Source: a virus. Taken from it: 64,000 nucleotides of DNA. The translations under genes and the position numbers were made by a program. A model generated the notes under the pieces. It was not told the origin of the DNA. It ran no database searches and was given only the letters and a program-made list of their open reading frames with translations. Positions 16,383-26,400 of this stretch are shown piece by piece. Positions within the stretch are counted from its first letter, which is position 1. Every line of letters starts with the position of its first letter. The stretch covers positions 1 to 64,000 of IMG/VR virus record IMGVR_UViG_3300032805_000001; one strand, written 5' to 3'.

Positions 16383-16461
16383 GGGGAGGTTCCGCAGCCC
16401 GCAGGGAAGGGGAGAGGTTCGCAGTCCGTAAGGGAGGTCACGTAGCCGGCAGGGAGGTCGC
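16383..16461 (+). repeat. Tandem imperfect leader repeats carrying Shine-Dalgarno-like cores
   Basis: Between the stop at 16382 and the GTG at 16462 an approximately 20-27 nt unit recurs about four times. Each copy carries a GGGAGG/GGAGAGG-like core followed by GCAG/GTAGCC/GTGGCC. Only the last copy has an in-frame start codon (GTGGCCGTA). Several purine-rich ribosome-binding cores thus precede one gene; this may raise initiation or be an expansion by slippage. Confidence 0.6.
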
Positions 16462-19400
16462 GTGGCCGTAACCCAGGTTGGCACAGCCCCCGCCACCGTT
16501 TACACCACCACCAACGGTGCCAACACCCCCGCGCTGGCGTGGGGGACTGGGCAGAACCGCACCGCCGGCAACATTCTTGTCCTTACCGTCACCGCCGCCG
16601 CGGTCACCTCCGTCACCGCCCCAGCCACCCCGTCCGGGTGGAACGACGGCCTCGCTTCCGGGAACGCCGCCACCCCGCACGCTTATACGGCGATTTACTG
16701 GAAGGTCGCTACCGGCGGCGACGGGGTGCCGTCGATCACGGTCACCACTTCCGGGACGACCCGCTGCGGGTTCAGCTTGTTTGAGCTGACCGGCGCGGAA
16801 AACGTCTCGTCCCCGGTTGACACGTCCGGCACGTACGCGTCCGGGTCAACCGCGGCGAGTTACACCGGGATCACCGTCACCGGCAGCACGAATGTTGCCT
16901 ACGCGGGTGAGTACGGTATCGCCGCGTTCGCGTTCGAGTACGCCACCGCCAGCACGGCCAGCGCGTTCACGGCGGGCAGCGGCTGGACGAACTTCAGCAA
17001 CGACTCCAGCTCGTCCAGCCGTGACCACAACGCGGTTGATTACGCGACGTCCGCGCCGTCGGTGGGCAGCGCCGCATCTGATGCGGCGTCCGCCACTTCC
17101 AACGGCACCGGGTTCGCGGCTGCGGTGCTGGCCACGTTCGCACCACCGCACGACCCGGGCCCGGTCCTGGTCCCGCCATCGCAGCCGCCCGGGGTGCGGG
17201 TCAGCCTGCAGATGGCCGGGCAGGCGCTCGCCTCAGCGATTCCGCAGGTGGCCGTGACGCCGCCAACCCCGGCACCGCTGTACCCGCTGACCCAGCCAGT
17301 GGACGGGTCGCGGCGCCTGGCGCGGCCACCCCGCGGCATTGTCCGGGGGATCGCCGGGGCGGCGCTCGCCGTGTCCGTGCTCGGCCCGCCGGCCGCCCCG
17401 CTGCATCAGCCCGTCCATCCGCCTGTCCGGGTCCTGCCGCCTGCCGGCCGGGTGATTCACCGGGCGGGCACGTTTTCCGGCACCGGCCCGCCGGTCGTTA
17501 TCAAACGCCGCCCGGTCACCCCGCCGGTGCGGCCCCTGCCACCCGCTGGCAGGGTCATCTCACGGGCCGGCACCTTCAGCGGTACCGGCCCGCCGGTCAC
17601 CCCGCTGCACAAGCCGGTCATCCCAGCGGTCCGGGTCCTGCCGCCACGAGGTGTCAAGCACACCCGGGCCGGCGTTTTCAGCGGGACCGGTCCTGCGGTC
17701 ACCGCGCCGCAGCGGCCGGTGCGGGCGGTCACCGGACGGCTGCCGTCCGGGCGGGCTCTCACCGTCCGCATCACCGCCCCGCCCGCCGCCCCCGCCGCCG
17801 GGCCACCCATCTACCCGCTGCACGCCCCGGTCACCCCTGCGGCCCGCCTCCTGCCGCCACGGGGAACAGTCAGCAGCCGCACCGGGATCCGGTCTGGCCA
17901 AGGCCCCGCAGTCCAGCCGTTGCAGCGGCCGGCGCGTCCCAGTGTGCCGTTCCCGGTCCTGCGGGGCCGGGTGCTGTCTTTCAGGGCCCCGGCGCGGATA
18001 CTTCCCCCCGCCACCCTTCCCCTGCACCAGCCGGTGCGGTCTGCTGTGCCTGCCCCGCACCAGCGGGGTATCACCCTGACCGTTTTGCAGCAGGTGACCA
18101 CAGGCCCCTTCAGCGGGCCGCCGCTCACCCCCCTGCACCAGCCGGTGCGGGCGGCGCTGCCCGCCCCCCGCCAGCGCGGCACTGCCCGCACCGCCAGGGG
18201 CATCTACAGTGGTGAAGGCCCAGCCGCCGCCGCGCTCCGCCAGCCTGTCCGAGCTCGCCGCCCGTTCCCGCCGGCTGGAAACACCCGCACCCGCACGGGC
18301 ACCTTCAGCGGTACCGGCCCGCCGGTCACCCCGCTGCACAAGCCGGTCATCCCAGCGGTCCGGGTCCTGCCGCCACGAGGTGTCAAGCACACCCGGGCCG
18401 GCGTTTTCAGCGGGACCGGTCCCGCGCTCGTCCCGCTGCACGCCCCGGTCCGGGCGCGGCCCGCGAACCTGCTCCGCGGCCATGCCATCACCACCCCGGC
18501 ACCGGTCCGGGTGGCCGCCCCCACCACCGGGCCCGCGCTCGTCCCGCTCCGCCAGCCGGTCCGGGGCCGTCTGCCGCTCCCCGTACCCGGCCGCGCCGCC
18601 ACCATGGCGGCCCTCGAGGTCACCCAGCAAGCTCCCATCCCGGCACCGCTGTACCCGCTGCAGCGCCCAGTTCGCGCACCCATCCCCGCCCCGGCCCGCG
18701 GGGGTTCCGGGTATGGGCTGCGGGGGACCGCGACCGGGATTGGCGTCCCCCTGCCGCCATGGACACAGCCGGCGGCCGTTCAGATAACGTTCCTGCGTAC
18801 CGGGCACGTTCAGGCTTCACCGGTCACTGCCCACCCGTTCATTCCCACCACCGGTCCCGCGTTCACCCCCCTCCGGCAGCCGGTCCGGAGTCGTCTGCCG
18901 CTCCCGCCGGCCGGGGTCAGGTACACCCGGGCGGGTGTGTACTCCGGGACCGGGCCCGTGTTCCGGCTCCCGGCAACCCCGGTCACAGCCGCAGTCCGCG
19001 TATCCCCGTTGCGCGGCCATGCCATCACCACCCCGGCACCGGTCCGGGTGGCCGCCCCCACCACCGGGCCCGCGCTCGTCCCGCTCCGCCAGCCGGTCCG
19101 GGGCCGTCTGCCGCTCCCCGTACCCGGCCGCGCCGCGGCGATGGCAGCGATCCCCATCACCGCCGTCACCCCGGTCGCCGCGCCGATCCCGCCCCGCGCG
19201 CATCCGGTCCGGGCTGTCATCCCCGCCCCCGCCAGAGGCGGCAGCACACGAAACCTCAGCAGAATTTTCTCCGGCACCGGGCCGGCTGTCCGCCTGCCGG
19301 CGGGACCGCCCCGGATCACCCGGCCGCTGCCCCCCGCCGGGCGTGTTCTCGGCATCTACCGTCCTGTCCCCCCCGCACCAGCCCCCACCACCGGTCCCGC

Positions 19401-20256
19401 GTTCATCCCCCTGCACCAGCCGGTCCGGGGCCGTCTGCCGCTCCCCGCCCCGGGCCGCGCCGCGGCGATGGCAGCGCTGGCGGTCACCACCGCCCCCCCC
19501 ACCTCCGGGCCGCCGATCCCGCCCCGGGCAACCCCACTGCGGCCAGCCCTGCCCCGGTTCCCGGTCCTGACCGGCCGGGCCCTGGCCACACCGCGACCCG
19601 TCATCCCCGCCGCCCCGGTCACCGGGCCGCGTATCCCGCCGCGGGCTCAGCCATGGCGGCCGGTCATCCCCGCCGCGGCGCGCGGCGGGTACACCCTCAC
19701 CCGCACCGGTACCTTCAGCGGCACTGGCCCGCCAACCGCCCCCCTGCATCAGCCGGCCGGGGACATGGGCCGCCTGGCACCACCCCCCGCCGGGCGCACC
19801 CGCAGCAGCTACATCCCCCCGGCCCGGCAGATTCCTCTCCCGGCACCCCTGCACACCCCGGTCACCGCACCCCGCACCCCGCCACCCGCCGGGCGTGTCC
19901 TCGGCGTGGTCCGCGTCACCGCACTCCAGCCGACCGCCGGGCCACCCATCCACCCGGCCCGCCAGCCCATCCGGGCCCGCCAGCCGCTCCCGCCACCCGG
20001 CCGCGCCGCAGCGATAGCCGCGATCCCGGCCCCCGTCCCGCCCACCTCCGGGCCGCCGATCCCGCCCCGCGCCCAGCCGTGGCGGCCGGCACTGCCCGCC
20101 CCGCACCAGCACGGCATCGCCACCACGTTCCTCATGCCCATCTACCCGCCGCCCCCGCCGTCGAACGCCCTGTTCACCGCCACCGGCGCCCGGTGGCGAT
20201 GGGACACCACCGGTACCCAGTGGAAATGGGGCGCGGGCGGCGCCCGCAACCAGTGA
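16462..20256 (+). CDS. Giant proline-rich repeat protein with N-terminal beta domain
   Basis: 1264 residues from GTG 16462. Residues 1-225 form the beta domain shared with the proteins at 12956 and 15639. Residues 235-1230 are a proline/arginine repeat region with roughly two dozen units of the pattern PLxxPVRxxxPxPPxGRxxxxxGxxSGTGP. The C-terminus ends in aromatic RWRWDTTGTQWKWG. Exact DNA repeats exist: 17572-17693 equals 18301-18422 (122 bp, offset 729) and 18476-18599 equals 19013-19136 (124 bp, offset 537), both offsets multiples of three, so copies arose by in-frame duplication. No catalytic motif. Likely an extended surface fibre or whisker; function unproven. Confidence 0.75.
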   Translation: MAVTQVGTAPATVYTTTNGANTPALAWGTGQNRTAGNILVLTVTAAAVTSVTAPATPSGWNDGLASGNAATPHAYTAIYWKVATGGDGVPSITVTTSGTTRCGFSLFELTGAENVSSPVDTSGTYASGSTAASYTGITVTGSTNVAYAGEYGIAAFAFEYATASTASAFTAGSGWTNFSNDSSSSSRDHNAVDYATSAPSVGSAASDAASATSNGTGFAAAVLATFAPPHDPGPVLVPPSQPPGVRVSLQMAGQALASAIPQVAVTPPTPAPLYPLTQPVDGSRRLARPPRGIVRGIAGAALAVSVLGPPAAPLHQPVHPPVRVLPPAGRVIHRAGTFSGTGPPVVIKRRPVTPPVRPLPPAGRVISRAGTFSGTGPPVTPLHKPVIPAVRVLPPRGVKHTRAGVFSGTGPAVTAPQRPVRAVTGRLPSGRALTVRITAPPAAPAAGPPIYPLHAPVTPAARLLPPRGTVSSRTGIRSGQGPAVQPLQRPARPSVPFPVLRGRVLSFRAPARILPPATLPLHQPVRSAVPAPHQRGITLTVLQQVTTGPFSGPPLTPLHQPVRAALPAPRQRGTARTARGIYSGEGPAAAALRQPVRARRPFPPAGNTRTRTGTFSGTGPPVTPLHKPVIPAVRVLPPRGVKHTRAGVFSGTGPALVPLHAPVRARPANLLRGHAITTPAPVRVAAPTTGPALVPLRQPVRGRLPLPVPGRAATMAALEVTQQAPIPAPLYPLQRPVRAPIPAPARGGSGYGLRGTATGIGVPLPPWTQPAAVQITFLRTGHVQASPVTAHPFIPTTGPAFTPLRQPVRSRLPLPPAGVRYTRAGVYSGTGPVFRLPATPVTAAVRVSPLRGHAITTPAPVRVAAPTTGPALVPLRQPVRGRLPLPVPGRAAAMAAIPITAVTPVAAPIPPRAHPVRAVIPAPARGGSTRNLSRIFSGTGPAVRLPAGPPRITRPLPPAGRVLGIYRPVPPAPAPTTGPAFIPLHQPVRGRLPLPAPGRAAAMAALAVTTAPPTSGPPIPPRATPLRPALPRFPVLTGRALATPRPVIPAAPVTGPRIPPRAQPWRPVIPAAARGGYTLTRTGTFSGTGPPTAPLHQPAGDMGRLAPPPAGRTRSSYIPPARQIPLPAPLHTPVTAPRTPPPAGRVLGVVRVTALQPTAGPPIHPARQPIRARQPLPPPGRAAAIAAIPAPVPPTSGPPIPPRAQPWRPALPAPHQHGIATTFLMPIYPPPPPSNALFTATGARWRWDTTGTQWKWGAGGARNQ

Positions 20257-20274
20257 CACAGCCCGGGGGGTGAC

Positions 20275-20604
20275 ATGAACACCGTCGCCCAGTCAGTCCT
20301 GTCCACCAACTACCTGCAGGTCCTCATCACCACCAAAGCCCCCGCCGGGTACAACCCGACCGGGGACCCGGTGGCGATGGCGTTCACCCCGCTCACCTAC
20401 CCGCTGACCTCACCGACTGCGGCGTACTGGGTCACCGGGCAGTGGGTGACATTCCCGGGGCCCGCCTACTGGTGTGAGGCGCTCGTCGGCCCCGCGAACG
20501 GCGGCACCGCCCTCACCCTCGGCACCTACCAGGTCTGGGTGAAAATCAGTGATTCCCCGGAAGTTCCGGTACTGCAACCTTGCTTGCTGGAGATCACGCC
20601 GTGA
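20275..20604 (+). CDS. Small structural protein upstream of tailspike
   Basis: 109 residues from ATG behind GGGGGGTGA. All-beta, with YWVTGQWVTFPGPAYWCEAL and LGTYQVWVKISDSPE strands like an immunoglobulin-type fold. Its stop overlaps the GTG of the tailspike gene, so the two are coupled; it could be an adaptor or chaperone for that protein. No family recognised. Confidence 0.55.
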   Translation: MNTVAQSVLSTNYLQVLITTKAPAGYNPTGDPVAMAFTPLTYPLTSPTAAYWVTGQWVTFPGPAYWCEALVGPANGGTALTLGTYQVWVKISDSPEVPVLQPCLLEITP

Positions 20605-22577
20605 CCGTTGAACTGTTCGCCAGCCAGCCGCAGACCACGGTCTCCTCCGGCGGCACCACCGCCCCATCCCCAGGCACCGTCGAAAACTGGACAGTCGCCT
20701 CCTCGGGCGCGTTTCCCGCCGCGTCCTCCACCGCCGTGCCCGCCACCCAATTCCACGTCGCCGACACCAACGCCAGCGCCGACAGCGAAATCATCGCCGT
20801 CACCAACGTGTCCGGCACCACCTGGACCGTCACCCGCGGCGCCGAAGGCAGCACCCCCGTCGCGCACACCTCCGGGTTCACCGTCCGGCAAGTCGTCACC
20901 AAAGGCTGGCTGAACACCGTCCCCGCCTCCGGCGCATCCAGCATCACCACCGTGTACGCCTCCGGCGACACCACCGGCGCGGCCGACACCACCGCCATCC
21001 AGAACGCGCTCAGCGCGCTCCCATCCGGCGGCACCGTCTACCTCGCCTCCTACCTGTACTACACGAACACGCCGATCATCGTCCCCCCCTGCGTCACCCT
21101 CCAGGGCGCCACCTTCACCTACCTGTGGCCCAACGAATACGGCACCCCAAACGGGTCACTCGCCCCCCAGTCGCAGATCATCCCCGTCTCCGCGTTCTCC
21201 GGCGACTCCGTAATCAAAATGATCGACCAGTCAACCGGCGGTTACGCTGCGGCGTCCGGCAACCAGGTGATTAACAACATCACCGTCAACGGGTCAAGCC
21301 TGCCCGGCGGGAACACCGTCAACGGGTTCGAGTGGTACGGGTCGATCATCGGCATGGTCATGAACGAATGCTCAGCCAGCGCCGTCGGCGGCCACGGATA
21401 CGCCGTCGTCTCCCACACCGGCGCCGGGATCGGCTACGGCGACCTTGACCAGCTCGCCGCCACCAACTGTGTCGCCTACGCCTGCGGCGGCGACGGGTTC
21501 CACTTCCTCGGCCTGTCCGACTCGATCTTCGTCGGCTGCCACTCCATCGGGAACACCGGCAACGCCTGGTACTCCTACCTCGGCAACCACAACTACTTCA
21601 CCAACTGCAAGGGGGAATGGTCGGCGATCGGATGGCGGATCGACGTCCCCTCCGGCAACCACACCCTCGCCCGCATGGGCTTCGAGGGCTGCTCCACCGA
21701 CTACAACAACGGTGACGGGTTCTACTTCACCGGCAACCAGACCGGCGGCGTTGTCACCATGACCGGGTGCATCGCCCACGCCGACGGGCACACCGGCGGC
21801 ACTGCCACCGCCGGCTTCCACGTCTCCGGCACCGGCTACCCGATCCTGCTCACCGGCTGCGCCGCCTACACCGACACCACCGACGCCGGCACCAACCCGT
21901 ACGGGCCCGCCTACGGCATCGCCGCCGGATCCACCCCCACCATGCTCGCCGTCAGCGACACCTACGTGCAGGGCTACACCGCGGGCATCAACTACGACCA
22001 GACCGGCACCGTCTACACCGGCACCAACGTCATCTCCGTCACCGGCGGTTCCGGCACCGTCCCCACCACCGGGGTCATCCAGCCCGTCACCGGCTGGGGC
22101 AACACCACCCTCCCCACCCCCACCCCGCCGCATACCTACACCGGCAGCGTCGCCATCCAGAGCGTCCTCCCCGGGCCCACCATCGCCGCGAACGCCGCCG
22201 CCAACGGGCTCACCTACGAGTTCGACTGCTGGGGTGCCGTCACCACCACCGTCGACACGCAGACACTCCAATGGCGGGCCTACTACGGCGGCACCGCCGG
22301 AACCGTCATCCTCGACACCGGCGCACAGGCCCCCAGCGCAAGCACCGCCCTCACCGGCGCTGCGGTCCGGTTCAAAGGCGTCGTCCAGTTCCTGTCCGCA
22401 ACCCAAGCGTCCGCAGCCGCCCAGCTAGACCAGAACTATTACCCGGAGACGGTCGGCCAGCAAACCACCGCCGTCACCTCCACGACCGCCAAGCAACTCA
22501 CCATCGGCATGACCCCCTCCGGGACCGCCGTGTCCCTCACGATCAACGGCGGTTACTGGCGCCGGATCAACCTCTAG
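20601..22577 (+). CDS. Pectate-lyase-like beta-helix tailspike/depolymerase (copy 1)
   Basis: 658 residues from GTG 20601 (the frame is open upstream, but this GTG aligns with the paralogue at 43413). Residues 1-105 are a head-binding/adaptor domain with VTNVSGTTWTVTRGAEG and a HTSGF motif. Residues 115-490 are a right-handed beta helix that opens with DTTAIQNALSAL..GGTVYLASYLYYT, the signature of Pectate_lyase_3-type spikes. The C-terminal 170 residues are a beta sandwich. Such trimeric spikes bind or degrade host surface polysaccharide. The location between portal and protease, rather than in the tail region, is unusual. Confidence 0.8.
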   Translation: MTVELFASQPQTTVSSGGTTAPSPGTVENWTVASSGAFPAASSTAVPATQFHVADTNASADSEIIAVTNVSGTTWTVTRGAEGSTPVAHTSGFTVRQVVTKGWLNTVPASGASSITTVYASGDTTGAADTTAIQNALSALPSGGTVYLASYLYYTNTPIIVPPCVTLQGATFTYLWPNEYGTPNGSLAPQSQIIPVSAFSGDSVIKMIDQSTGGYAAASGNQVINNITVNGSSLPGGNTVNGFEWYGSIIGMVMNECSASAVGGHGYAVVSHTGAGIGYGDLDQLAATNCVAYACGGDGFHFLGLSDSIFVGCHSIGNTGNAWYSYLGNHNYFTNCKGEWSAIGWRIDVPSGNHTLARMGFEGCSTDYNNGDGFYFTGNQTGGVVTMTGCIAHADGHTGGTATAGFHVSGTGYPILLTGCAAYTDTTDAGTNPYGPAYGIAAGSTPTMLAVSDTYVQGYTAGINYDQTGTVYTGTNVISVTGGSGTVPTTGVIQPVTGWGNTTLPTPTPPHTYTGSVAIQSVLPGPTIAANAAANGLTYEFDCWGAVTTTVDTQTLQWRAYYGGTAGTVILDTGAQAPSASTALTGAAVRFKGVVQFLSATQASAAAQLDQNYYPETVGQQTTAVTSTTAKQLTIGMTPSGTAVSLTINGGYWRRINL

Positions 22578-22582
22578 GCCCC

Positions 22583-22783
22583 TTGGCTGACACCAGGCGT
22601 CTCCTCGCCGCCATCGCTGAGGCTATGAACGCGGCCGAACGAGCCGGGCTGGTCATCACCAACCTGCAAGACGGGATCGTGTGGACCCCCGCCGGGTATG
22701 TCGTCCCGTTCGGGGAGGAACGGCTCGGCTGCCGGTGGGTGGTACGGGCGCGGATCGAGTACGTGCCTCAGAGGGAGAGCTAA
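22583..22783 (+). CDS. Small hypothetical protein
   Basis: 66 residues from TTG 22583, five bases after the tailspike stop; the longer open frame upstream is the tailspike read out of frame. An N-terminal helix (TRRLLAAIAEAMNAAERAGL) is followed by three short strands (GIVWTPAGYVV, CRWVVRARIEYV). No family recognised. Overlaps convergently with the opposite-strand gene. Confidence 0.5.
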   Translation: MADTRRLLAAIAEAMNAAERAGLVITNLQDGIVWTPAGYVVPFGEERLGCRWVVRARIEYVPQRES

Positions 22784-23106
22784 CACCCCGGCAACCCGGA
22801 CGTGACGGTGATTGCCGCATCGGGCCCGCGCATGCTGCGTATCCAGTCGGCGTAACTCATTCCCTCCGGGCAGCGGGCGCGAATGAAATGCTCCTCGCCA
22901 TGACCCCGAATGCTGACCAGCATGCGCTCGGCACAGCACGGCCCCACGCCGTAAGAAGTAAACATGTAGCCGCCACTGCGGGGATCGTCCGTCAGGTCCG
23001 TGTCATCAAGGTCGCAGAGCACCGTGCGGCCCACAGGGATTGACACCGGAACCCCAGCGTCCAGCGCATCAGCATATGCCTGGTGAAGCGGGTGCAGCTC
23101 ACTCAC
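22780..23106 (-). CDS. Opposite-strand hypothetical protein
   Basis: 108 residues, acidic, with a CDLDDTDLTDDP stretch and a CC pair (GPCCAERML). Stop overlaps the convergent small gene; start overlaps the upstream minus-strand gene by ATGA (23103-23106), so the two form a two-gene cargo operon inserted against the direction of the structural genes. Function unknown; a lysogenic cargo or regulatory role is possible. Confidence 0.6.
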   Translation of the reverse strand: MSELHPLHQAYADALDAGVPVSIPVGRTVLCDLDDTDLTDDPRSGGYMFTSYGVGPCCAERMLVSIRGHGEEHFIRARCPEGMSYADWIRSMRGPDAAITVTSGLPGC

Positions 23107-23378
23107 AGGACTGCCCCCTCTTCCCTTAGCTGTACGTCCCGGGCGATGTCGGCCTGCTCAATCATCCACATGCCGAGCGCGTTCATCTCCTGCCACGGCA
23201 TGTAGTGCACGCTGCACGTCAGGTCCCCGGTGCAGCACTCGATGTCACCGCCCGCGTCCTGGCAGCGGTCATCCTCGACCCAGAGCAGCGTCTGCCCAGT
23301 CCCATTGATGTACTCCGCGCCAATGCGGGCCCAGACGGGGACGCCCGCCGGCCGTTCCGGCTTCGTGTAGTTGCTCAT
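23103..23378 (-). CDS. Opposite-strand Cys-rich small protein
   Basis: 91 residues from ATG at 23378 (the frame extends further upstream without support). Cysteines in DDRCQDAGGDIECCTGDLTC suggest disulfides or metal binding. First gene of the two-gene minus-strand unit that faces the protease gene head to head; the 47-bp gap to 23426 must hold the ribosome sites of both. Unknown function. Confidence 0.55.
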   Translation of the reverse strand: MSNYTKPERPAGVPVWARIGAEYINGTGQTLLWVEDDRCQDAGGDIECCTGDLTCSVHYMPWQEMNALGMWMIEQADIARDVQLREEGAVL

Positions 23379-23425
23379 CCGCTCATCGTCGCATGCCCTT
23401 AGCCGGGCTTCCTGGAGGTGACCGC

Positions 23426-26400
23426 GTGGGATCTCCTCCCGGCACGGCCCCGGTCCGCGGGCCCGGTGGCCTATTCGCCGGCCGCACCCCCGCATCCGGC
23501 GGGGCATCCGGCGGGTCATCCGGGAGCGGTGACTCCACGGCACCGCAGACAGGCCAGCAGGCGACAGGCACCAGAACCGACACGACCGGAGGTGGCGGCG
23601 GAGGCGGCCACGCCGACGGCCAGCAGCCGCACGACCACCCGCCGCACCTGCCCGCCACCGGCACAACGCAGCAGCCACCCGCCACCGGCACCACGGCACA
23701 GCCACCCGCACAAGCCGCACCCGAACCCCGCGACACCCCGCAAAGCAGGAAACTCGAACAGCAGATCGCCGAACTCCGGGACAAGCTCAAAAACGTCCAG
23801 GACCGTCTCGCCGGCGAAGGCACCCCCGCCACCGAAAGCGGCCTGATCCACCAGCAGGAAACCCTCGATCTCCAGATCAAGGAACTCGAAGCCGCAGCCG
23901 CACACCTGCGCCGGGAAGCCGGAGCAAACCCGGAAACCAAGGCCACCGCCCCGCACATCAGTAAGGAGGCCGGCATGGCCGCGACCGCCACCGCTGAACT
24001 CACCTACGCCACCTTCCCCATCGAGAAGATGGAAGAAGAAGACGGCACGCTCTACGTCTACGGCAAAGCAACAACGCCCGACGTGGACAGCGACGAGCAG
24101 GTGGTCGACTCCTCCTGGAGCGGGTCCGCGATGAAAACCTGGTTCGAGACCGGGCCCAACATCCGCGTCCAGCACAACGGCCAGCGCGACCCCGCCGGCT
24201 CCGGCGTCAAAATCGAAATCGACCGCGACGGCGACGGCGCCCACTGGGTCAAAGCCGCCATCGACGAACCCATCGCCCAGCGGCTTGTCAAAAAAGGCCA
24301 CCTGCGGGCCTTCTCCGTCGGCATCGCCAAACCCGTCATCATCCGCGACGTCACCGGCAAAGCCCGCGGCGGCATCATCAAAGGCGGCGAACTCGCCGAG
24401 ATCAGCCTCGTCGACCGGCCCGCCAACCGGTCCTGCTACGTCGAGCTCGCCAAGGCTGCCGCTGACGGGCACTGCGAGTTCACCGGCAAAACGATCGGCG
24501 CCGACCTGCTCACCAAGGGCGAGGACACGGTGAACGTGGACGTCCCCAAGAGCGCGTCCATCACCTTCTCACCCGGCGACCTCGCCAAACTCCTCGGGCA
24601 CCGCAGGACCGCCGAGGACCGCGAGCAGGCCGCTCTCACCCCGGACGTCGCCAAACGGGACTTCGACCGCAACGTCGGCGGGGGAGTGGACCGGGACAAG
24701 ATCCCCGACGCGGACTTCGCTGGCCGGAACCGGTCATTCCCCATCGTCACCCCCGGCGACGTATCCGACGCCCTCCACTCCATCGGCCGCGCCGGAGCGG
24801 ACAACTACGACGCAAACACGCTGCACGCCAACATCCTGCGCATCGCCCGCCGCAAGGGCTTCCCGGTGCCGGATTCCGCGAAGAAGCCAAAGAAGAAAAA
24901 GGAGAAGTCCATGGGCGAACCGCAGGTCACCGTGGCCGAACCAGAAGAGGTCAAGGGCAGCAAGTGCGCGACCTGCAACGGGACCGGGAAAATCCGCGGC
25001 GGCCACGTGGACTGCCCCGACTGTGACGGCGGGAGCGCCCCGTCTGGCGGCAGCTCAGAGAAAGCGGACCTGTCCGCCTCCGCGCCAGCCGGCACTGAGG
25101 CCACCAAGAGCGACGGCGGGGACGGCGACGCCCCGCAGTTGCACCACGACGACGGTGACGACGACGACACCGACTCCGACGCTGACGCCATGGACAAGGG
25201 CGCCGCGCCGGAGAAGACCGCCGTACCGGACATGGCCAAGAAGCCCAAGATCCCATGCCCCAAGTGCAAGGGCATGAACAAGGCCAAGGCCAAGTTCTGC
25301 GGCAAATGCGGCACCGCCATGGCCGCCGAGAAGGCCAGCAAGCCCACTCCCGGTGACGGGGTGACCGGCGAGCACACCGAACCCGCCCCGCCGCACCGGG
25401 AACCGGACGGGCCCGCGATCGAATCCCTCGAGCACGACGCTGGCCTGCCCACCACCCCCGACTCCAGCGTCAAAGCCGACGAAGCGATGCTCGTCGCCGC
25501 CCGGCACAAGACCGTCGGCGCCGACCGTGAAATGGGCATGCTCCACGACCTCACCTGCGCCGCCTACGACCCCGCCGCCGTCGCCAAGTCCTACGACGGC
25601 GTCGACTTCTCCGCGATCAACGTCGCCACCTGGCTCGACAAAACCCTCACCCTCGCCGCATCCGCCCCCCTGGAGCAGGCACGCGAAGCGGGCAGGCTCG
25701 TCGAGACCGCCGTCACCCTCAAAGCCATCGCCCCCGATCTCGCCGACGAACTCCGCCACGAGGCGCACAAGGCGTTCCGGGACGCCAACCCCGGCCCCGC
25801 CCACGCCCCCACACCCACCGAGATCAGCGCGCAGCGGTTCAACCGGCCCCTCATCACCGACGGCCGCGCCGCCCCATCCCCGGACCAGAAGCCGCCGAAC
25901 AAGGCCCCCATCCACCCCGGCCACATCGCCGCCGCCGACTTCCACCGGGACCTGATCACCGCCGGGCACGCCGCCGACTCCCCGGACAACGACTCCGCGC
26001 GCCCCGAACCCGTCCCCGCACCAGAAGTCCCCGGGGTGCCGTCCCGGGTGTACTACACGCGGGTCCAGCGGCAGAACGCCGCACAGGCCATGCGGTCCAT
26101 GCACGACCACATCGCCGCCACCTTCCCCGACCTGTGCCCCATGCACGGCCCCGGCCGCATGGGCGAGCCGCCCTCGCACGCCCGGCCCGTCCCCGTGGGT
26201 GTCGGCGGGCCCGTCCCGCACGGCGCCACCAAGGCAGCCGAACCGGCCCCGGCCGGGCCGGACGAGTTCGACCGCGCCGAAGCGGAAGCCCGGGCCGCGC
26301 GGAAAGCCGCCAAGAAGCAGCGGCGAGAACTCGGCGACGCGATCCTCAAGGGTGCCATCAGCGTTGAGGATGCCCAGCGCCGGCTCGGCCTCAACCCGGA

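Noticed and set aside
17560-20259. Long minus-strand and alternative plus-strand frames across the proline-rich gene
   Set aside because: Low-complexity shadows created by repeats with strong codon-position GC bias; the plus frame from 16462 has the beta domain and ribosome site.
21372-22406. 344-codon minus-strand frame over the tailspike
   Set aside because: Gly/Val/Asp-rich shadow of a Thr/Ser/Ala-rich gene; no motif.
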